DNA of 64,000 nucleotides from an uncultured delta proteobacterium (lineage in GTDB: Bacteria > Myxococcota_A > Polyangia > Polyangiales > Polyangiaceae): NCBI GenBank assembly GCA_903892415.1, contig CAITIQ010000606.1, forward strand, positions 1-64,000, in the 5' to 3' direction. Shown here piece by piece: positions 32,208-45,697 of the stretch. Made by a program: the position numbers and the translations under genes. Every line of letters begins with the position of its first letter. Position 1 is the first letter of the stretch. A model generated the notes under the pieces. The model did not search any database, was not told the origin of the DNA, and saw nothing but the letters and a program-made list of their open reading frames with translations.

Positions 32208-33243
32208 GGAATAGGTTCTTCCCACTCGCGCTGGCCAGCGCGCTCTCATTCGTCGCATTTGATGCTGGTTCCCAGCCGATGGCACCGCCGCCGGCGGGCC
32301 AACCGGGTGGTCCCGCTGCTCAGCCCGGTGGCGCTCCGCGAGGCCCGGGCCAGCCGGGCGCGCAGCCTGGCCAGCCGGGTGCGCAGCCTGGCCAGCCGGG
32401 TGCGCAACCCGTCCCTGGGGACCCGGGTCGCATGCCCCAACCGCCGGGCCGTCAACCGCCAAGTCGGCCGCGCGCTCCGGCCGCAGCTCCTCAGCTCCCC
32501 CCGGGGCACGTTCCGCTGACTCCCCCTGGAGCCGCTAAGCCTGCTGCGGCGGAAGAGCACGGTGGTGGTGAACATCACTGCGCGGGCCACGGCCCCGAGG
32601 ACCCGCCGCCACACATCAACTACTACCAGGGTCTTTTCGGCGTAAACAACGAGAAGTCCCAGAGCCCCAGCTTCGTGGACCGGCTCTTGTGGCGCTACCA
32701 CAACCCGGTTGATGAGTGCGATCCCAAGAACCAAGAGCCCCCGCTGCTCGGCTCGCTGATCAACTTCTTGGTCGTGGTGATGGTGCTCGTGCGTTTCGGT
32801 AAGAAGCCCGTGATGGAGGGCCTGGCCGCACGCAAAAAGACGATCATGCAGAACATCGATCAAGCGACCGCACTGCGGAAAGACGCGGAGAAGCGCTTGG
32901 CCGACTACAAGAAGAAGCTCGCTCGCATCGAGGAGCGCCGCGCAGAGTTGCATCAAGAGTCGCGCGCTGCCTGGGAAACCGAGAAGGCTCGCATCTTGGC
33001 CGAAGCAACCGAGAAAGCCTCGCGCTTGCGCAAAGACGCTGAGTTCCGCGTCTCCCAGGAGCTGAAGCAAGCTGAATCGGACCTCATGGTGCAGGCTGTG
33101 GACGGCGCGGTCCTGGCTGCCGAGCAGTTGATTCGGAGCCGGATCGAGGAGCGCGACCAACGGCGCTTGGCTGATGAATTCGCCGCTTCACTCGGGCGTG
33201 TACTTTCTGCCAAGAGCGCACAAGCCACTTCGGGAGGTGCTTC

Positions 33244-33247
<4 letters not shown>
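32204..33247 (+). CDS. atpF: ATP synthase F0 subunit b with Pro/Gly/His-rich N-terminal extension
   Basis: TM GSLINFLVVVMVLVRFGKKPVMEGLAARKKTIMQNID plus coiled coil; ~170-aa N-terminal extension; GTGA overlap with the b' stop. Confidence 0.9.
32351..32410 (+). repeat. 21-nt tandem repeat (~2.7 copies) encoding QPGAQPG
   Basis: cagccgggygcgcagcctggc repeated at 32351, 32372 and 32393. Confidence 0.85.
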
Positions 33248-35590
<2,343 letters not shown>

Positions 35591-35593
35591 CTC

Positions 35594-36496
35594 GTGGCCT
35601 CGCTCAAAGCCATTCGCAAGAGTATCTCCAGCGTCAAATCGACGCAGAAGATCACCCGAGCCATGAAGATGGTGGCTGGTGCGCGGCTCAATCGCGCCCA
35701 GCTACGTATCACCGAGCTCCGGCCCTACGCGCTCCGCACGCAGGAAGTGCTGAGCGAGATTGTCTCGCGCACCCGCGAGATGGCAGACAACGAGGAGAGC
35801 CCGGCAGCCGCCGCGGACCTCCTCCACCCGCTCTTGGCACGTCGCGAAGAGAAGCGCGTGCTGATGTTGGTGCTCACGAGCGACCGCGGCCTTTGCGGTG
35901 CGTTCAACGCCAACATCAACAAGACTGCCGAGCGCGAGTACAAGAGCCGTACCGAGAAGGGCCAAGAGGTCAAGGTCATCGTCGTCGGTCGTAAAGGCCG
36001 TGACTACTTGCAGCGGCGAGACGTTCCCCTCGAGTACATACCGAACGTTTGGGACAAGCTCACCTTCAACACCGCCAAGGACCTTGGCAAGAAGGTCCTC
36101 CAGCCGTTCCTGACCGACAAGGTGGACGCCATCTACGTCGTCTACAACGAGTTCAAGAGCGCCATGACCCAGAAGGTCGTCGCAGAGCAGCTCGTGCCCG
36201 TGCCGTCGACGGAGGACACAGATGGCGTCAGTGCCGGGGAGTTCATCTTCGAGCCGAGCCGCCCAGTGTTGCTCGACCATCTCGCGCCGCTCTACATCGA
36301 CGTATCGATCATGCGCGCGCTTTACGAGTCGCAAGCCAGCGAGCTTGGGGCGCGTATGACGGCGATGGACTCTGCGACCAAGAACGCTACCGAGATGATC
36401 GACAAGCTGACGCTCCAGTACAACAAGGCGCGCCAAGCAGCGATCACCAAGGAGCTCATGGAGATCATCGGCGGTAGCGAGGCGATCAAAGACTGA
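35594..36496 (+). CDS. atpG: ATP synthase F1 subunit gamma (GTG start)
   Basis: ASLKAIRKSISSVKSTQKITRAMKMVAGARLNRAQ; SDRGLCGAFNANI. Confidence 0.97.
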   Translation: MASLKAIRKSISSVKSTQKITRAMKMVAGARLNRAQLRITELRPYALRTQEVLSEIVSRTREMADNEESPAAAADLLHPLLARREEKRVLMLVLTSDRGLCGAFNANINKTAEREYKSRTEKGQEVKVIVVGRKGRDYLQRRDVPLEYIPNVWDKLTFNTAKDLGKKVLQPFLTDKVDAIYVVYNEFKSAMTQKVVAEQLVPVPSTEDTDGVSAGEFIFEPSRPVLLDHLAPLYIDVSIMRALYESQASELGARMTAMDSATKNATEMIDKLTLQYNKARQAAITKELMEIIGGSEAIKD

Positions 36497-36565
36497 TCGC
36501 TTTCTTGCTCTCATCGGAGCCACCGCGTTGGTTGGCTCCGCGCCGCCACCAACGAGCCTCGCAAC

Positions 36566-37174
36566 GTGCTTCTCGAAATCAATCCACAACACCCCGAGCC
36601 TCGTAAAGTGCGCCAAGCACTCGAGGTTTTGGAACGCGGCGGACTCATCGCCTACCCGACCGACACGGTTTACGGGCTCGGTTGCGACCTAATGAACAAG
36701 GGCGCGATCGAGCGGCTGTATCAGATGAAGTCGATGCAGAAGGCTAAGAGCCTCGCGTTCATCTGCCATGACTTGGGTGACATCGCGAAGTACGCGGTGG
36801 TTGATAACTGGGCTTACCGAATTCTAAAGCGCTTCTTACCCGGCCCGTATTGCTTCATCCTCCCGGCCACTCGCGAGGTGCCCAAGATGGTCCTGTCGAA
36901 GCAGAAGACCGTGGGTATCCGCGTACCGAACCACCCCGTGGTTACAACCCTGGCACGAGAGCTTGGGCGCCCGATCATTTCGAGCACCGCTAATGCTCCG
37001 GGCGAAGAGGCCTTCATCGATCCGGCCGAGCTGCGTGACTTCTTTCACGGGCTTGACCTCGTGCTCGACGGCGGAGCCTGCGGCGTGGACCCAACGACTG
37101 TTGTGGACCTATCGAATGGCCACGTCGAGATCGTGCGTGAGGGTGCAGGGCCGATCGACGACCTGGTGGGATGA
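36566..37174 (+). CDS. Sua5/YciO/YrdC/YwlC family protein (threonylcarbamoyl-AMP synthase-like)
   Basis: GGLIAYPTDTVYGLGCDLMNKGAIERLYQMKSMQKAKSLAFICHDL; SSTANAPGEEAF. Confidence 0.9.
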   Translation: MLLEINPQHPEPRKVRQALEVLERGGLIAYPTDTVYGLGCDLMNKGAIERLYQMKSMQKAKSLAFICHDLGDIAKYAVVDNWAYRILKRFLPGPYCFILPATREVPKMVLSKQKTVGIRVPNHPVVTTLARELGRPIISSTANAPGEEAFIDPAELRDFFHGLDLVLDGGACGVDPTTVVDLSNGHVEIVREGAGPIDDLVG

Positions 37175-38772
37175 TGAGCAAGAGCGTCTACGACTTCGTC
37201 GTGGTTGGCGGTGGCTCATCGGGGTGTGCGGCAGCTGGTGAGCTTGCAGCTAGAGGCTTCTCGGTAGCGCTGCTCGAGGTTGGTGACGCAGCGGAGAGCC
37301 ATCCCGAGTCGCTTCGTGCAGATGGTTACAAAGAGGCCTTCATCAACGACGCTTTGATGCATGAGCGCTTCACCACGCGGCAAAGTGAATGTGGTGGCAG
37401 GCGTCTCTTCGCTGGCACTGGTCGTGGCGTTGGCGGTAGCGGATCGATCAACGCCATGGTGTACACGCGCGGTTCGCGTGAGGACTATGAAGCGTTCGGT
37501 GACGGTTGGCGCTGGCCCGACGTCGTCCCGCACTTCGAGGACCTCGAGCAGCGTCTCGAGCCTCGGCGCCGTGCCCCGACTGAGTTCAATGAAGCCTGCA
37601 TCAGCGCGGCCGAAGAACAGGGCTTTCGACGCAAGGCGGACCTCAACGATGGGGACCTCAGCGGGGTGCTCGGCTACGAGTGGATGAACTTCAAAGGGGA
37701 GCAGCGCCGCAATTCCTACGTTGCCTTCATTCGTGATCCGCGCCCCGCCAACCTGCAGCTGTTCACGGGTGTTGAAGCTACGCGGCTCGAATTTGAGGCG
37801 GGCGCCACTCCTCGCGCGGTTGGGGTTCACGTGAAAAGTAAAGAAGGGCCGGCCTTCTTCGAGGCACGACATGAAGTGCTGCTCTGCCTCGGCGCGCTTA
37901 CCACGCCTGTCTTGTTGCTGCGCTCAGGCGTTGGTCCACGAACGGAACTTCGAGGGCTGGGCATCACCTCGGTGGCGGATGCGCCCTCGGTCGGCCGCAA
38001 CCTTCACGACCACCCCAACGTGACCCTGTTTTTTCGCGGCAACGCGGACCTCGATGCGGCCTACCCGCAGCTCTATGGCTTCCATCGCATGGCAGACGGC
38101 AAAGGGTCTTCGGACTGTTGCTTCGTCTTCTATCCCGCGCGCTCCTCCTTCCGCGAGGGCCTGATTCGAATGTTGCCGGCGATGTTGCTCCCCGGCGATC
38201 AAGGGCCGAAGAAGCGCCTATTGCGCGGCTCGATCGAGACGCTGTTCAAGAGCCGCCTGGTGAACAATTTCGTCGAGCGGATGTGGGGCATCGTGGTGAT
38301 TCTCGGCAAGCCGAAGAGCCGTGGCACTGTGCGGCTTGGCTCGGCCGATCCTGAGGCCGCCGTGCATATTGACCCCGCCTACCTCACGCACCCAGAGGAC
38401 GTCGCCATCCTGCTGCGCGGCATCGACAAGGCGCGCCAAATTGCGGCCTCCTCGGCCATGGGCGCCTATCGCGGTGGAGAGTTGATTCCGGGGCCGCTCG
38501 GTCGGATCGGAAAAGACCAAGCTGCCGCCGACCGCGAGTTCTTGCGACAGAACCTGATGACCACCTACCACTACGCCGGCACCGCCCGGCTCGGGGATGA
38601 CGCGGATGCAGTCGTGGATCGGCGCCTGTTGGTGAAGAGCGTACGTGGCCTCCGCATCGCCGACGCCTCGGTGATCCCGGAGACCCCAGTGTCAGCGCTC
38701 AACGCGCCGAGCATGATGATCGGTCTGCGTGCAGCGAAGTTCGCCGCTGAAGATCACTCAACCGAGCGCTGA
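37171..38772 (+). CDS. GMC-family oxidoreductase
   Basis: YDFVVVGGGSSGCAAAGELA; GRGVGGSGSINAMVYTRG; DASVIPETPVSALNAPSMMIGLRAAKF. Confidence 0.92.
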   Translation: MMSKSVYDFVVVGGGSSGCAAAGELAARGFSVALLEVGDAAESHPESLRADGYKEAFINDALMHERFTTRQSECGGRRLFAGTGRGVGGSGSINAMVYTRGSREDYEAFGDGWRWPDVVPHFEDLEQRLEPRRRAPTEFNEACISAAEEQGFRRKADLNDGDLSGVLGYEWMNFKGEQRRNSYVAFIRDPRPANLQLFTGVEATRLEFEAGATPRAVGVHVKSKEGPAFFEARHEVLLCLGALTTPVLLLRSGVGPRTELRGLGITSVADAPSVGRNLHDHPNVTLFFRGNADLDAAYPQLYGFHRMADGKGSSDCCFVFYPARSSFREGLIRMLPAMLLPGDQGPKKRLLRGSIETLFKSRLVNNFVERMWGIVVILGKPKSRGTVRLGSADPEAAVHIDPAYLTHPEDVAILLRGIDKARQIAASSAMGAYRGGELIPGPLGRIGKDQAAADREFLRQNLMTTYHYAGTARLGDDADAVVDRRLLVKSVRGLRIADASVIPETPVSALNAPSMMIGLRAAKFAAEDHSTER

Positions 38773-39506
38773 TGCGACGCGTGGTCGCGCTTGAGCTCCC
38801 TGCGCGCTTTGGCGACCCCGATGCCGTCCTGAGCGGATTGGCGACGACGTTGAGCGACCACGCGGGCGACCTCGTGCTCCTGCCTGAGTGCGCAATGACC
38901 GGCTACCTCGATGCCGCCGGTCATTGCGACCTGCGACCCTTCGCCGAGCCAGCCGTCAGCCTCGGTGAGGACCTCTCACGACGACCGCCACACACGCTCG
39001 CGGCGCGGCTCGCTGACCTCGCTTCGCAGCAGCAGGTTCACCTCGTCGCTCCGTTGATTGAGCAAACGCCGAACGGCTTTTACAATTCGATGATCGGCGT
39101 GACCCCCGATCGAACCGTGTTCGTTCACTACCGCAAGCGGCACCCTTGGTTTCCAGAGCGCTGGGCAACCCCGGGAGCGCTTCCGTACGGCAGCTTCGAG
39201 CTTTTCGGTGCACGCTTCCTCTTGGCCATCTGCTTCGACGTGCATTTTCTTGCCGCAGAGGCAGGCGCCCTTTTGCGCGATGCGGACGTGTTGCTCTTTC
39301 CAAGCGCGTGGGTGGATGACGGCCGAGCCGATCTTCGCGGGCCCATCTTTCGCACGTTGGCCGCTGACCACAACGTGACGATCGTGAACGCCAATTGGGG
39401 CCCGGGCGTACCGGCCCTTCGCGGTCAAGGTCGCTCGCGTGTCGTCACGCCTCAGGGCACGAGCCGCTTCGCTGACCCTGACTCCGCGCTGGTCCTCGAA
39501 CTGTAG
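38772..39506 (+). CDS. Carbon-nitrogen hydrolase (nitrilase superfamily)
   Basis: LVLLPECAMTGYL (E), YRKRHPWFPE (K), LLAICFDVHFL (C). Confidence 0.88.
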   Translation: MRRVVALELPARFGDPDAVLSGLATTLSDHAGDLVLLPECAMTGYLDAAGHCDLRPFAEPAVSLGEDLSRRPPHTLAARLADLASQQQVHLVAPLIEQTPNGFYNSMIGVTPDRTVFVHYRKRHPWFPERWATPGALPYGSFELFGARFLLAICFDVHFLAAEAGALLRDADVLLFPSAWVDDGRADLRGPIFRTLAADHNVTIVNANWGPGVPALRGQGRSRVVTPQGTSRFADPDSALVLEL

Positions 39507-41879
39507 CTACTGCGCGGGTTCAACAGGCGCGCTGGGCGGTGCCTCATCGACGACGGGCTTTTCAGCCTCCGGCGGAACCTCTTCGACCGGCTTGGCCGAC
39601 TCCGTGGGCTCCGTTCCCGTGAGGAACACTTCATCGAGCGTGTCCTCTTGTTCGGGCAGCGGGAGCAAGCCAGAGGCCGGATCAATGCGCGTCCGGCTCA
39701 CACCGGTGGGCGCAGGAAACTGCGTTGACGGCTTTCCTTGGTGGGCCGCGCGCATGAACGACACAAACACAGGCAGTGATGTCGTCGCACCGGATTCCCC
39801 AGCTCCCAGCGGCACATGATCGTCGAAGCCCGTCCACACCGTGCAGGCAATGTCGGTAGAGTAGCCGGCGAACCAAGCGTCGCGTGCCTCATTCGAAGTG
39901 CCGGTCTTGCCAGCGATGGGCCGTCGCAAGACCTTCGCGGCGCGACCTGTACCGTCGGTCACGACGCTCTCGAGCAAGTCGGTCACGACGTAGGCCTCGG
40001 CGGGCTCGAGCACGCGCTTTCGCTCCGATTCAGCCAGCGGAACCTCGTGACCATCCGGCCCAACGATCTTGGCGATCAGGCGCGGCGTCTTCGCCTCGCC
40101 CATCCCAGCGAGGCTTGCGTATGCTGCTGCGAGTTCACGCGGGCTCACTTCGTAGGCCCCAAGGGCGAGAGACGGCGTGGCTCCCAAGTCGGACTCGATC
40201 CCGAGCTCGGTCGCTAAGCTGACGACCTCCGCCGGTCCGACCTGCCCGATCAACCACGCGGCCGAGGTGTTGACGCTGCGCGAAAGCACGTCGCGCATTC
40301 GCTTGGGGCTCCCTGCGGCGAGGGGGTCGTGGTTCTTGGGGCGATAGCCGTTGAGGGCCGCTGGATCCGTCGGGAGCAATGACGCAGCCGTGAACTTGCG
40401 GCTGCGGATCGCCTGGGCATAGACGAACGGTTTGAAGGAAGAGCCTGGCTGCCGCTTGGATTGGCTCGCGCGGTCCAAGGTTGCACGAGCACCTTCATAG
40501 CTCCCCGCGATGGCCAGTATGTCGCGCGATGCGACGTCGATCGCGACGATTGCTCCTTGCGCCCCGAGCTCCAATTTGAGTGGCAGCAGCGTGGCAGGAT
40601 CCTTCGGGTCCGACTCACCAAGCACGCTCACGCGCACCGGCGTCCCCAGTTCAGCAAACTTCGAGGCGACGAGCTTCTGCGGATTGTAGCGCTCCGCAGA
40701 CGAGAGGTTGACTCGCCCTTTGCGTTTGCCCACGCGCACAAACAGCTCGTTCTTCGTGTCGTCGGCGCCCGTAACTTCACCAAGGAAGATCTTGTTCTTC
40801 TCGCTGGTCGGGTCCCCTTCGTAGAGCGGTGGCAATTTTTTCGGCTTCTTCAACGGCGCTACGTTCTTCTGCCGCTTGTCAAAGCCGTCCAAGCCATCGC
40901 GAAGGGCGCGGCGCGCCTCGATCTGAAGTTTGGGATCGATCGTCGTCTCGATCGTGTAGCCGCCTTTGGCTGCATCCGGGCCGAGCTTGCCTTTCAACAG
41001 CGCCAGGGCCTCCGCAACGACCTCGGGAGCCAGCTCGTGTACATCGCTCGCCGAGCTGCTCAGAACGACCGGCTCTCGTTGCGCCTCATCGGCGATCTCT
41101 TGCTTTGCGAATCCCTTGTCGACCATCTGTCGCAAGATGAACTCGCGACGTGAGAGCGAGCGATCGAGGTGCTCGCGAGGAGAGTAGATCGACGGCCCCT
41201 TCGGAATGCCAGCGAGGATTGTGGCTTCTCCGAGCGAGAGCTCCGCGATGCCTTTGCCAAAGTAGTAGCGCGCAGCTTCTTCGACGCCGTAGCGCCCATG
41301 GCCGAAGTAGATGTGGTTTAGGTAGAGTTCGAGGATCTCGTCCTTGCTCAGTTCCTGCTCAATTTTCCTCGAGAGAATGACCTCCTTGATCTTTCGCTCG
41401 TAGGTCTTCTCCTGCGTTAGGAGCACGTTCTTGACCACTTGTTGCGTGATGGTGCTCGCCCCTTGGCGCGAACTCTGGGAACGCAGATTGACCAAGATGG
41501 CTCGCAACATGCCGGGGTAGTCAAGCCCCTCGTGCTCATAGAAGCTGGCGTCTTCAGCGGCGAGGAAGGCGAGCTTCACGTGGGGCGGCACCGCGTCGAG
41601 CTTCACGACCGTCCGGCGCTCGACAAAGTGCTCGCCTAGGAGGGTGCCGTCTCGAGCCAGTACGCGCGTTACTTGAGGAGGCGAGTAGCGTTTCAGCTCC
41701 ACCGTGGTGGGCAGGTCACGCTCATAACGACGCACCGCCATGGCTACGGCTGTCATGGCCGCACCGCCGAGCATCAAGAGCAGAACCGTGAGCCGAACAA
41801 TCCAAAGAAGCACCCGTCGCCGCGGCTTCTTGGCGCCATCAGGGTTGGGTTTATCAGCCATCCTCGGTTCCCCCTTCAC
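39507..41879 (-). CDS. Penicillin-binding protein 1A (bifunctional transglycosylase/transpeptidase)
   Basis: AAEDASFYEHEGLDYPGMLRA, QGASTITQQVVKN; transpeptidase SKRQPGSSFKPF, SVN, GKTGTSNEARDAWF. Confidence 0.95.
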   Translation of the reverse strand: MKGEPRMADKPNPDGAKKPRRRVLLWIVRLTVLLLMLGGAAMTAVAMAVRRYERDLPTTVELKRYSPPQVTRVLARDGTLLGEHFVERRTVVKLDAVPPHVKLAFLAAEDASFYEHEGLDYPGMLRAILVNLRSQSSRQGASTITQQVVKNVLLTQEKTYERKIKEVILSRKIEQELSKDEILELYLNHIYFGHGRYGVEEAARYYFGKGIAELSLGEATILAGIPKGPSIYSPREHLDRSLSRREFILRQMVDKGFAKQEIADEAQREPVVLSSSASDVHELAPEVVAEALALLKGKLGPDAAKGGYTIETTIDPKLQIEARRALRDGLDGFDKRQKNVAPLKKPKKLPPLYEGDPTSEKNKIFLGEVTGADDTKNELFVRVGKRKGRVNLSSAERYNPQKLVASKFAELGTPVRVSVLGESDPKDPATLLPLKLELGAQGAIVAIDVASRDILAIAGSYEGARATLDRASQSKRQPGSSFKPFVYAQAIRSRKFTAASLLPTDPAALNGYRPKNHDPLAAGSPKRMRDVLSRSVNTSAAWLIGQVGPAEVVSLATELGIESDLGATPSLALGAYEVSPRELAAAYASLAGMGEAKTPRLIAKIVGPDGHEVPLAESERKRVLEPAEAYVVTDLLESVVTDGTGRAAKVLRRPIAGKTGTSNEARDAWFAGYSTDIACTVWTGFDDHVPLGAGESGATTSLPVFVSFMRAAHQGKPSTQFPAPTGVSRTRIDPASGLLPLPEQEDTLDEVFLTGTEPTESAKPVEEVPPEAEKPVVDEAPPSAPVEPAQ

Positions 41880-41923
41880 AACGCCCGAAGCCGGGGACTG
41901 TGTTCCCGCCTTTTGGTGGCTTC

Positions 41924-43231
41924 CTAAGGTCGCTGCGTGAGCAGGATCACCAGGGTGGTCAAGCCAACGCCGATTAACAGGCAGGCAACGGCGACGACCA
42001 ACAGCGTCAGCATGTTCACACCGCGCTTTTGCGCGGCTTGTGGCGGCCCAGGCTGTGCACCGGGTGAGCTTGCAGGTCCCATCGAGGGGGCTGTCGGGGC
42101 CATTGGCGTCGGCGTCCCAAGCTGGGTCGGAGGAATGTGTCGCAGAGTGCCTGACGAGCCAAGCGGAAGGGGACGAACGCCAGGGCCGGAAGGCGGCGGA
42201 GCCGCGATGGGTGGCGCAACAGGCTGAAACGGACCAAGCAACCCAGCGCTCATCTTGATGGTCTTGGCCGTCTCGAGTGAAGAAGCTGGTCGACCGAATT
42301 GTTGCCCGGCGTCGCTCACAGTCGGCTCCGCCCCAAAAGGGCCACCGTGCTCAAACGGTCGCAAGGCTTCGGCAAACTCCGTCGCCGAGCCAAACCGATG
42401 CTCGGGGGACTTTTGCAACGCCTTCATGATTACCTCGGAGAGCCCCCTCGGAAACTGCTTCCCTGGGATGCGCTCTGAGAGCGGAATGGGTGGCTTGGTC
42501 ACGTGGAGCTGAATGAACTCCATCGGAGTCTTCGCGTCGTACGGCAGCTTGCCGGTCAGCATCTCGTAAAGAATGGTCGCCAGCGAGTAGAGATCGCTGC
42601 GTGCGTCTAGCTTTTTGCCCTGAGCCTGCTCCGGCGACATGAACTCGGGCGTGCCAAACACCATGCCCTCTTGCGTCAGCATGATGCTCCCAGGCCTGAG
42701 CTCGCGCTCGGTCACTTTGGCCAGACCGAAGTCGAGAACCTTGGCGTAGTCCTTCATGCCGCCGTTGGTGGAGAGGAAGATGTTCTCCGGCTTCAGATCG
42801 CGGTGGATGATGCCTTGGGTGTGGGCCTCTTGCAGCGCTCCGCAAACCTGCACCAAAATAGGCACCGAGCGCTCGATGCTCAGCGGGCCTTCTCGACGGA
42901 CAACCTGATTGAGGTTTCTGCCTTCGAGATACTCCATCACGATGTAGAGCGAGCCGTCGTCGAGTTCGCCGAAGAGAAAGACTTTGACCGTGTTGGGATG
43001 GGTCAAGTGACTCATCGCCCGGGCCTCGCGTCGAAAGCGAGCGGCGAGGTCTTTGCGATTCGTGAGCTTGGGATGAAGGATCTTCACCGCCACGAGCCGA
43101 TTCATCGCGTGTTGGGCGGCGCGGTAAACCGAGCCCATTCCGCCCGAGCCGATCTTCTTCTCGATCGTGAATTGGCCTTCTACGATTGAGCGGCCGATGT
43201 TCGGATCGGGTTGAGCCTGGGCAGTCGACAT
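41924..43231 (-). CDS. PknB-type Ser/Thr protein kinase with Pro-rich linker and C-terminal TM helix
   Basis: KIGSGGMGSVYRA, IIHRDLKPENIFL, VLDFGLAK, GTPEFMSPEQ; C-terminal MLTLLVVAVACLLIGVGLTTLVILL. Confidence 0.95.
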   Translation of the reverse strand: MSTAQAQPDPNIGRSIVEGQFTIEKKIGSGGMGSVYRAAQHAMNRLVAVKILHPKLTNRKDLAARFRREARAMSHLTHPNTVKVFLFGELDDGSLYIVMEYLEGRNLNQVVRREGPLSIERSVPILVQVCGALQEAHTQGIIHRDLKPENIFLSTNGGMKDYAKVLDFGLAKVTERELRPGSIMLTQEGMVFGTPEFMSPEQAQGKKLDARSDLYSLATILYEMLTGKLPYDAKTPMEFIQLHVTKPPIPLSERIPGKQFPRGLSEVIMKALQKSPEHRFGSATEFAEALRPFEHGGPFGAEPTVSDAGQQFGRPASSLETAKTIKMSAGLLGPFQPVAPPIAAPPPSGPGVRPLPLGSSGTLRHIPPTQLGTPTPMAPTAPSMGPASSPGAQPGPPQAAQKRGVNMLTLLVVAVACLLIGVGLTTLVILLTQRP

Positions 43232-43327
43232 AGGGCGAAATACAAGCCTTCGAACGCGCAGCAGGACGCGCAAAAGGGCCCGGGTTGGGCTCCAAGGCTA
43301 GCCGAGCGCCGTGCTCACGCGTGAAAA

Positions 43328-44125
43328 ATGTTTCACTGCTACCCTAAGGGCGTGCAAACCGACTCGGGAAAGCCAACCATTCTTCAGAGTTCAGCCCTGC
43401 TCAAAGCAGGGTTCCGGCACGCCTTCTTCACGCGGCATGGTGGGGTTAGCGAGGGGCCTTTTGGGTCATTAAACCTCGCGTCAAACACTGGCGACGAGCT
43501 GGCCAACGTCTCTGCCAATCGACGGATCGCAGAAAAGGCCCTCGGTCTTGCTGCCGACAAACTGTACTTCCTCAGTCAGGTGCACGGTGTTCACTCGGTC
43601 GAGCTGCTCGGCGGCGAGGCGTTCCAACAGGTGGTGCGCATCGAGGGGGACGCGACGTTGACCGGCCTCGCCGAGGTTGGCTGCGGCGTACGCAGCGCTG
43701 ATTGCGGCACGATCCTGGTCGGTGACGAACGGAGCGGCCGCGTGGCTGCGATTCACGCAGGTTGGCGTGGCGTCGTGCTCGGGGTCATCGAAACGGCCAT
43801 TCAGGCGTTGCGCGCCAACCGACCGTCTCAGCTCATCGCCGCGCTGGGGCCGCACATCCAGCGCTGTTGCTTCGAGGTCGGCGATGACGTCGCGCAGCAG
43901 CTTGCGGCCTGTAGTTCGCTTGGCCAGGCCGTCGTGGATCGTTCACGTGCTCGGCCGCACGTCGATCTTCGCCGGTTGATGCGCAGCAAGCTCGAAGCTC
44001 TCGACGTGCAAACCATCGAGGATGTTGGAGGTTGCACTGTGTGTGAACCGAGCCTGTACTTCTCCTTCCGACGTGACGGGCAAGCGAGCGGACGGCTGCT
44101 TTCAGCCATCGTCGCTAGAAACTGA
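43328..44125 (+). CDS. pgeF: Peptidoglycan editing factor PgeF / YfiH-like (multicopper polyphenol oxidase family)
   Basis: RHAFFTRHGGVSEGPFGSLNLASNTGD; VAAIHAGWRGVVLGVIE; CCFEVGDDV. Confidence 0.93.
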   Translation: MFHCYPKGVQTDSGKPTILQSSALLKAGFRHAFFTRHGGVSEGPFGSLNLASNTGDELANVSANRRIAEKALGLAADKLYFLSQVHGVHSVELLGGEAFQQVVRIEGDATLTGLAEVGCGVRSADCGTILVGDERSGRVAAIHAGWRGVVLGVIETAIQALRANRPSQLIAALGPHIQRCCFEVGDDVAQQLAACSSLGQAVVDRSRARPHVDLRRLMRSKLEALDVQTIEDVGGCTVCEPSLYFSFRRDGQASGRLLSAIVARN

Positions 44126-44206
44126 AGTTCTTGGAGGTACACCTCCAACGCAAAGAGCGACCCTCGCGAGTCGCCCCTTGCAACGTCCGATTTATCGGAA
44201 CTCTCT

Positions 44207-45478
<1,272 letters not shown>

Positions 45479-45634
45479 TCGAGGGGGCCTCTCTAAAATT
45501 GAACCCAACCGTCTAGGCGGCTGCTCATTCGGGGTCAACCATCGAAGCGAACGGCTCGCCAAGAAAACGGATTCTCGGCTTGCATGTGAGCCAAAGCTCG
45601 AAAGCCTCAGGTTCGGTCGAGGAGGCGACGATCC

Positions 45635-45667
45635 AAAAGCGCGAAGGGCCAGTCTCTCGACCGGCCC
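45635..45667 (-). terminator. Stem-loop terminator candidate downstream of the TRAP SBP gene
   Basis: On the minus strand GGGCCGGTC-GAGA-GACTGGCCC, then TTCGCGCTTTT; nine-bp stem (one G-U) and GNRA loop. Confidence 0.5.
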
Positions 45668-45697
45668 TCCACTGGGATCCTTCGGGTGAATTAGCGC

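Noticed and set aside
32246-33160. 304-aa minus-strand ORF over atpF
   Set aside because: Shadow ORF; atpF is supported by operon context and motifs.
44131-44148. Inverted repeat TTGGAGGT-AC-ACCTCCAA between pgeF and metK
   Set aside because: Could be a bidirectional terminator, but the T-tract is absent and the loop is too short for confidence.
45479-45562. Possible SAM riboswitch in front of metK
   Set aside because: I could not identify conserved SAM-I or SAM-II core motifs; an Infernal/Rfam scan would be needed.
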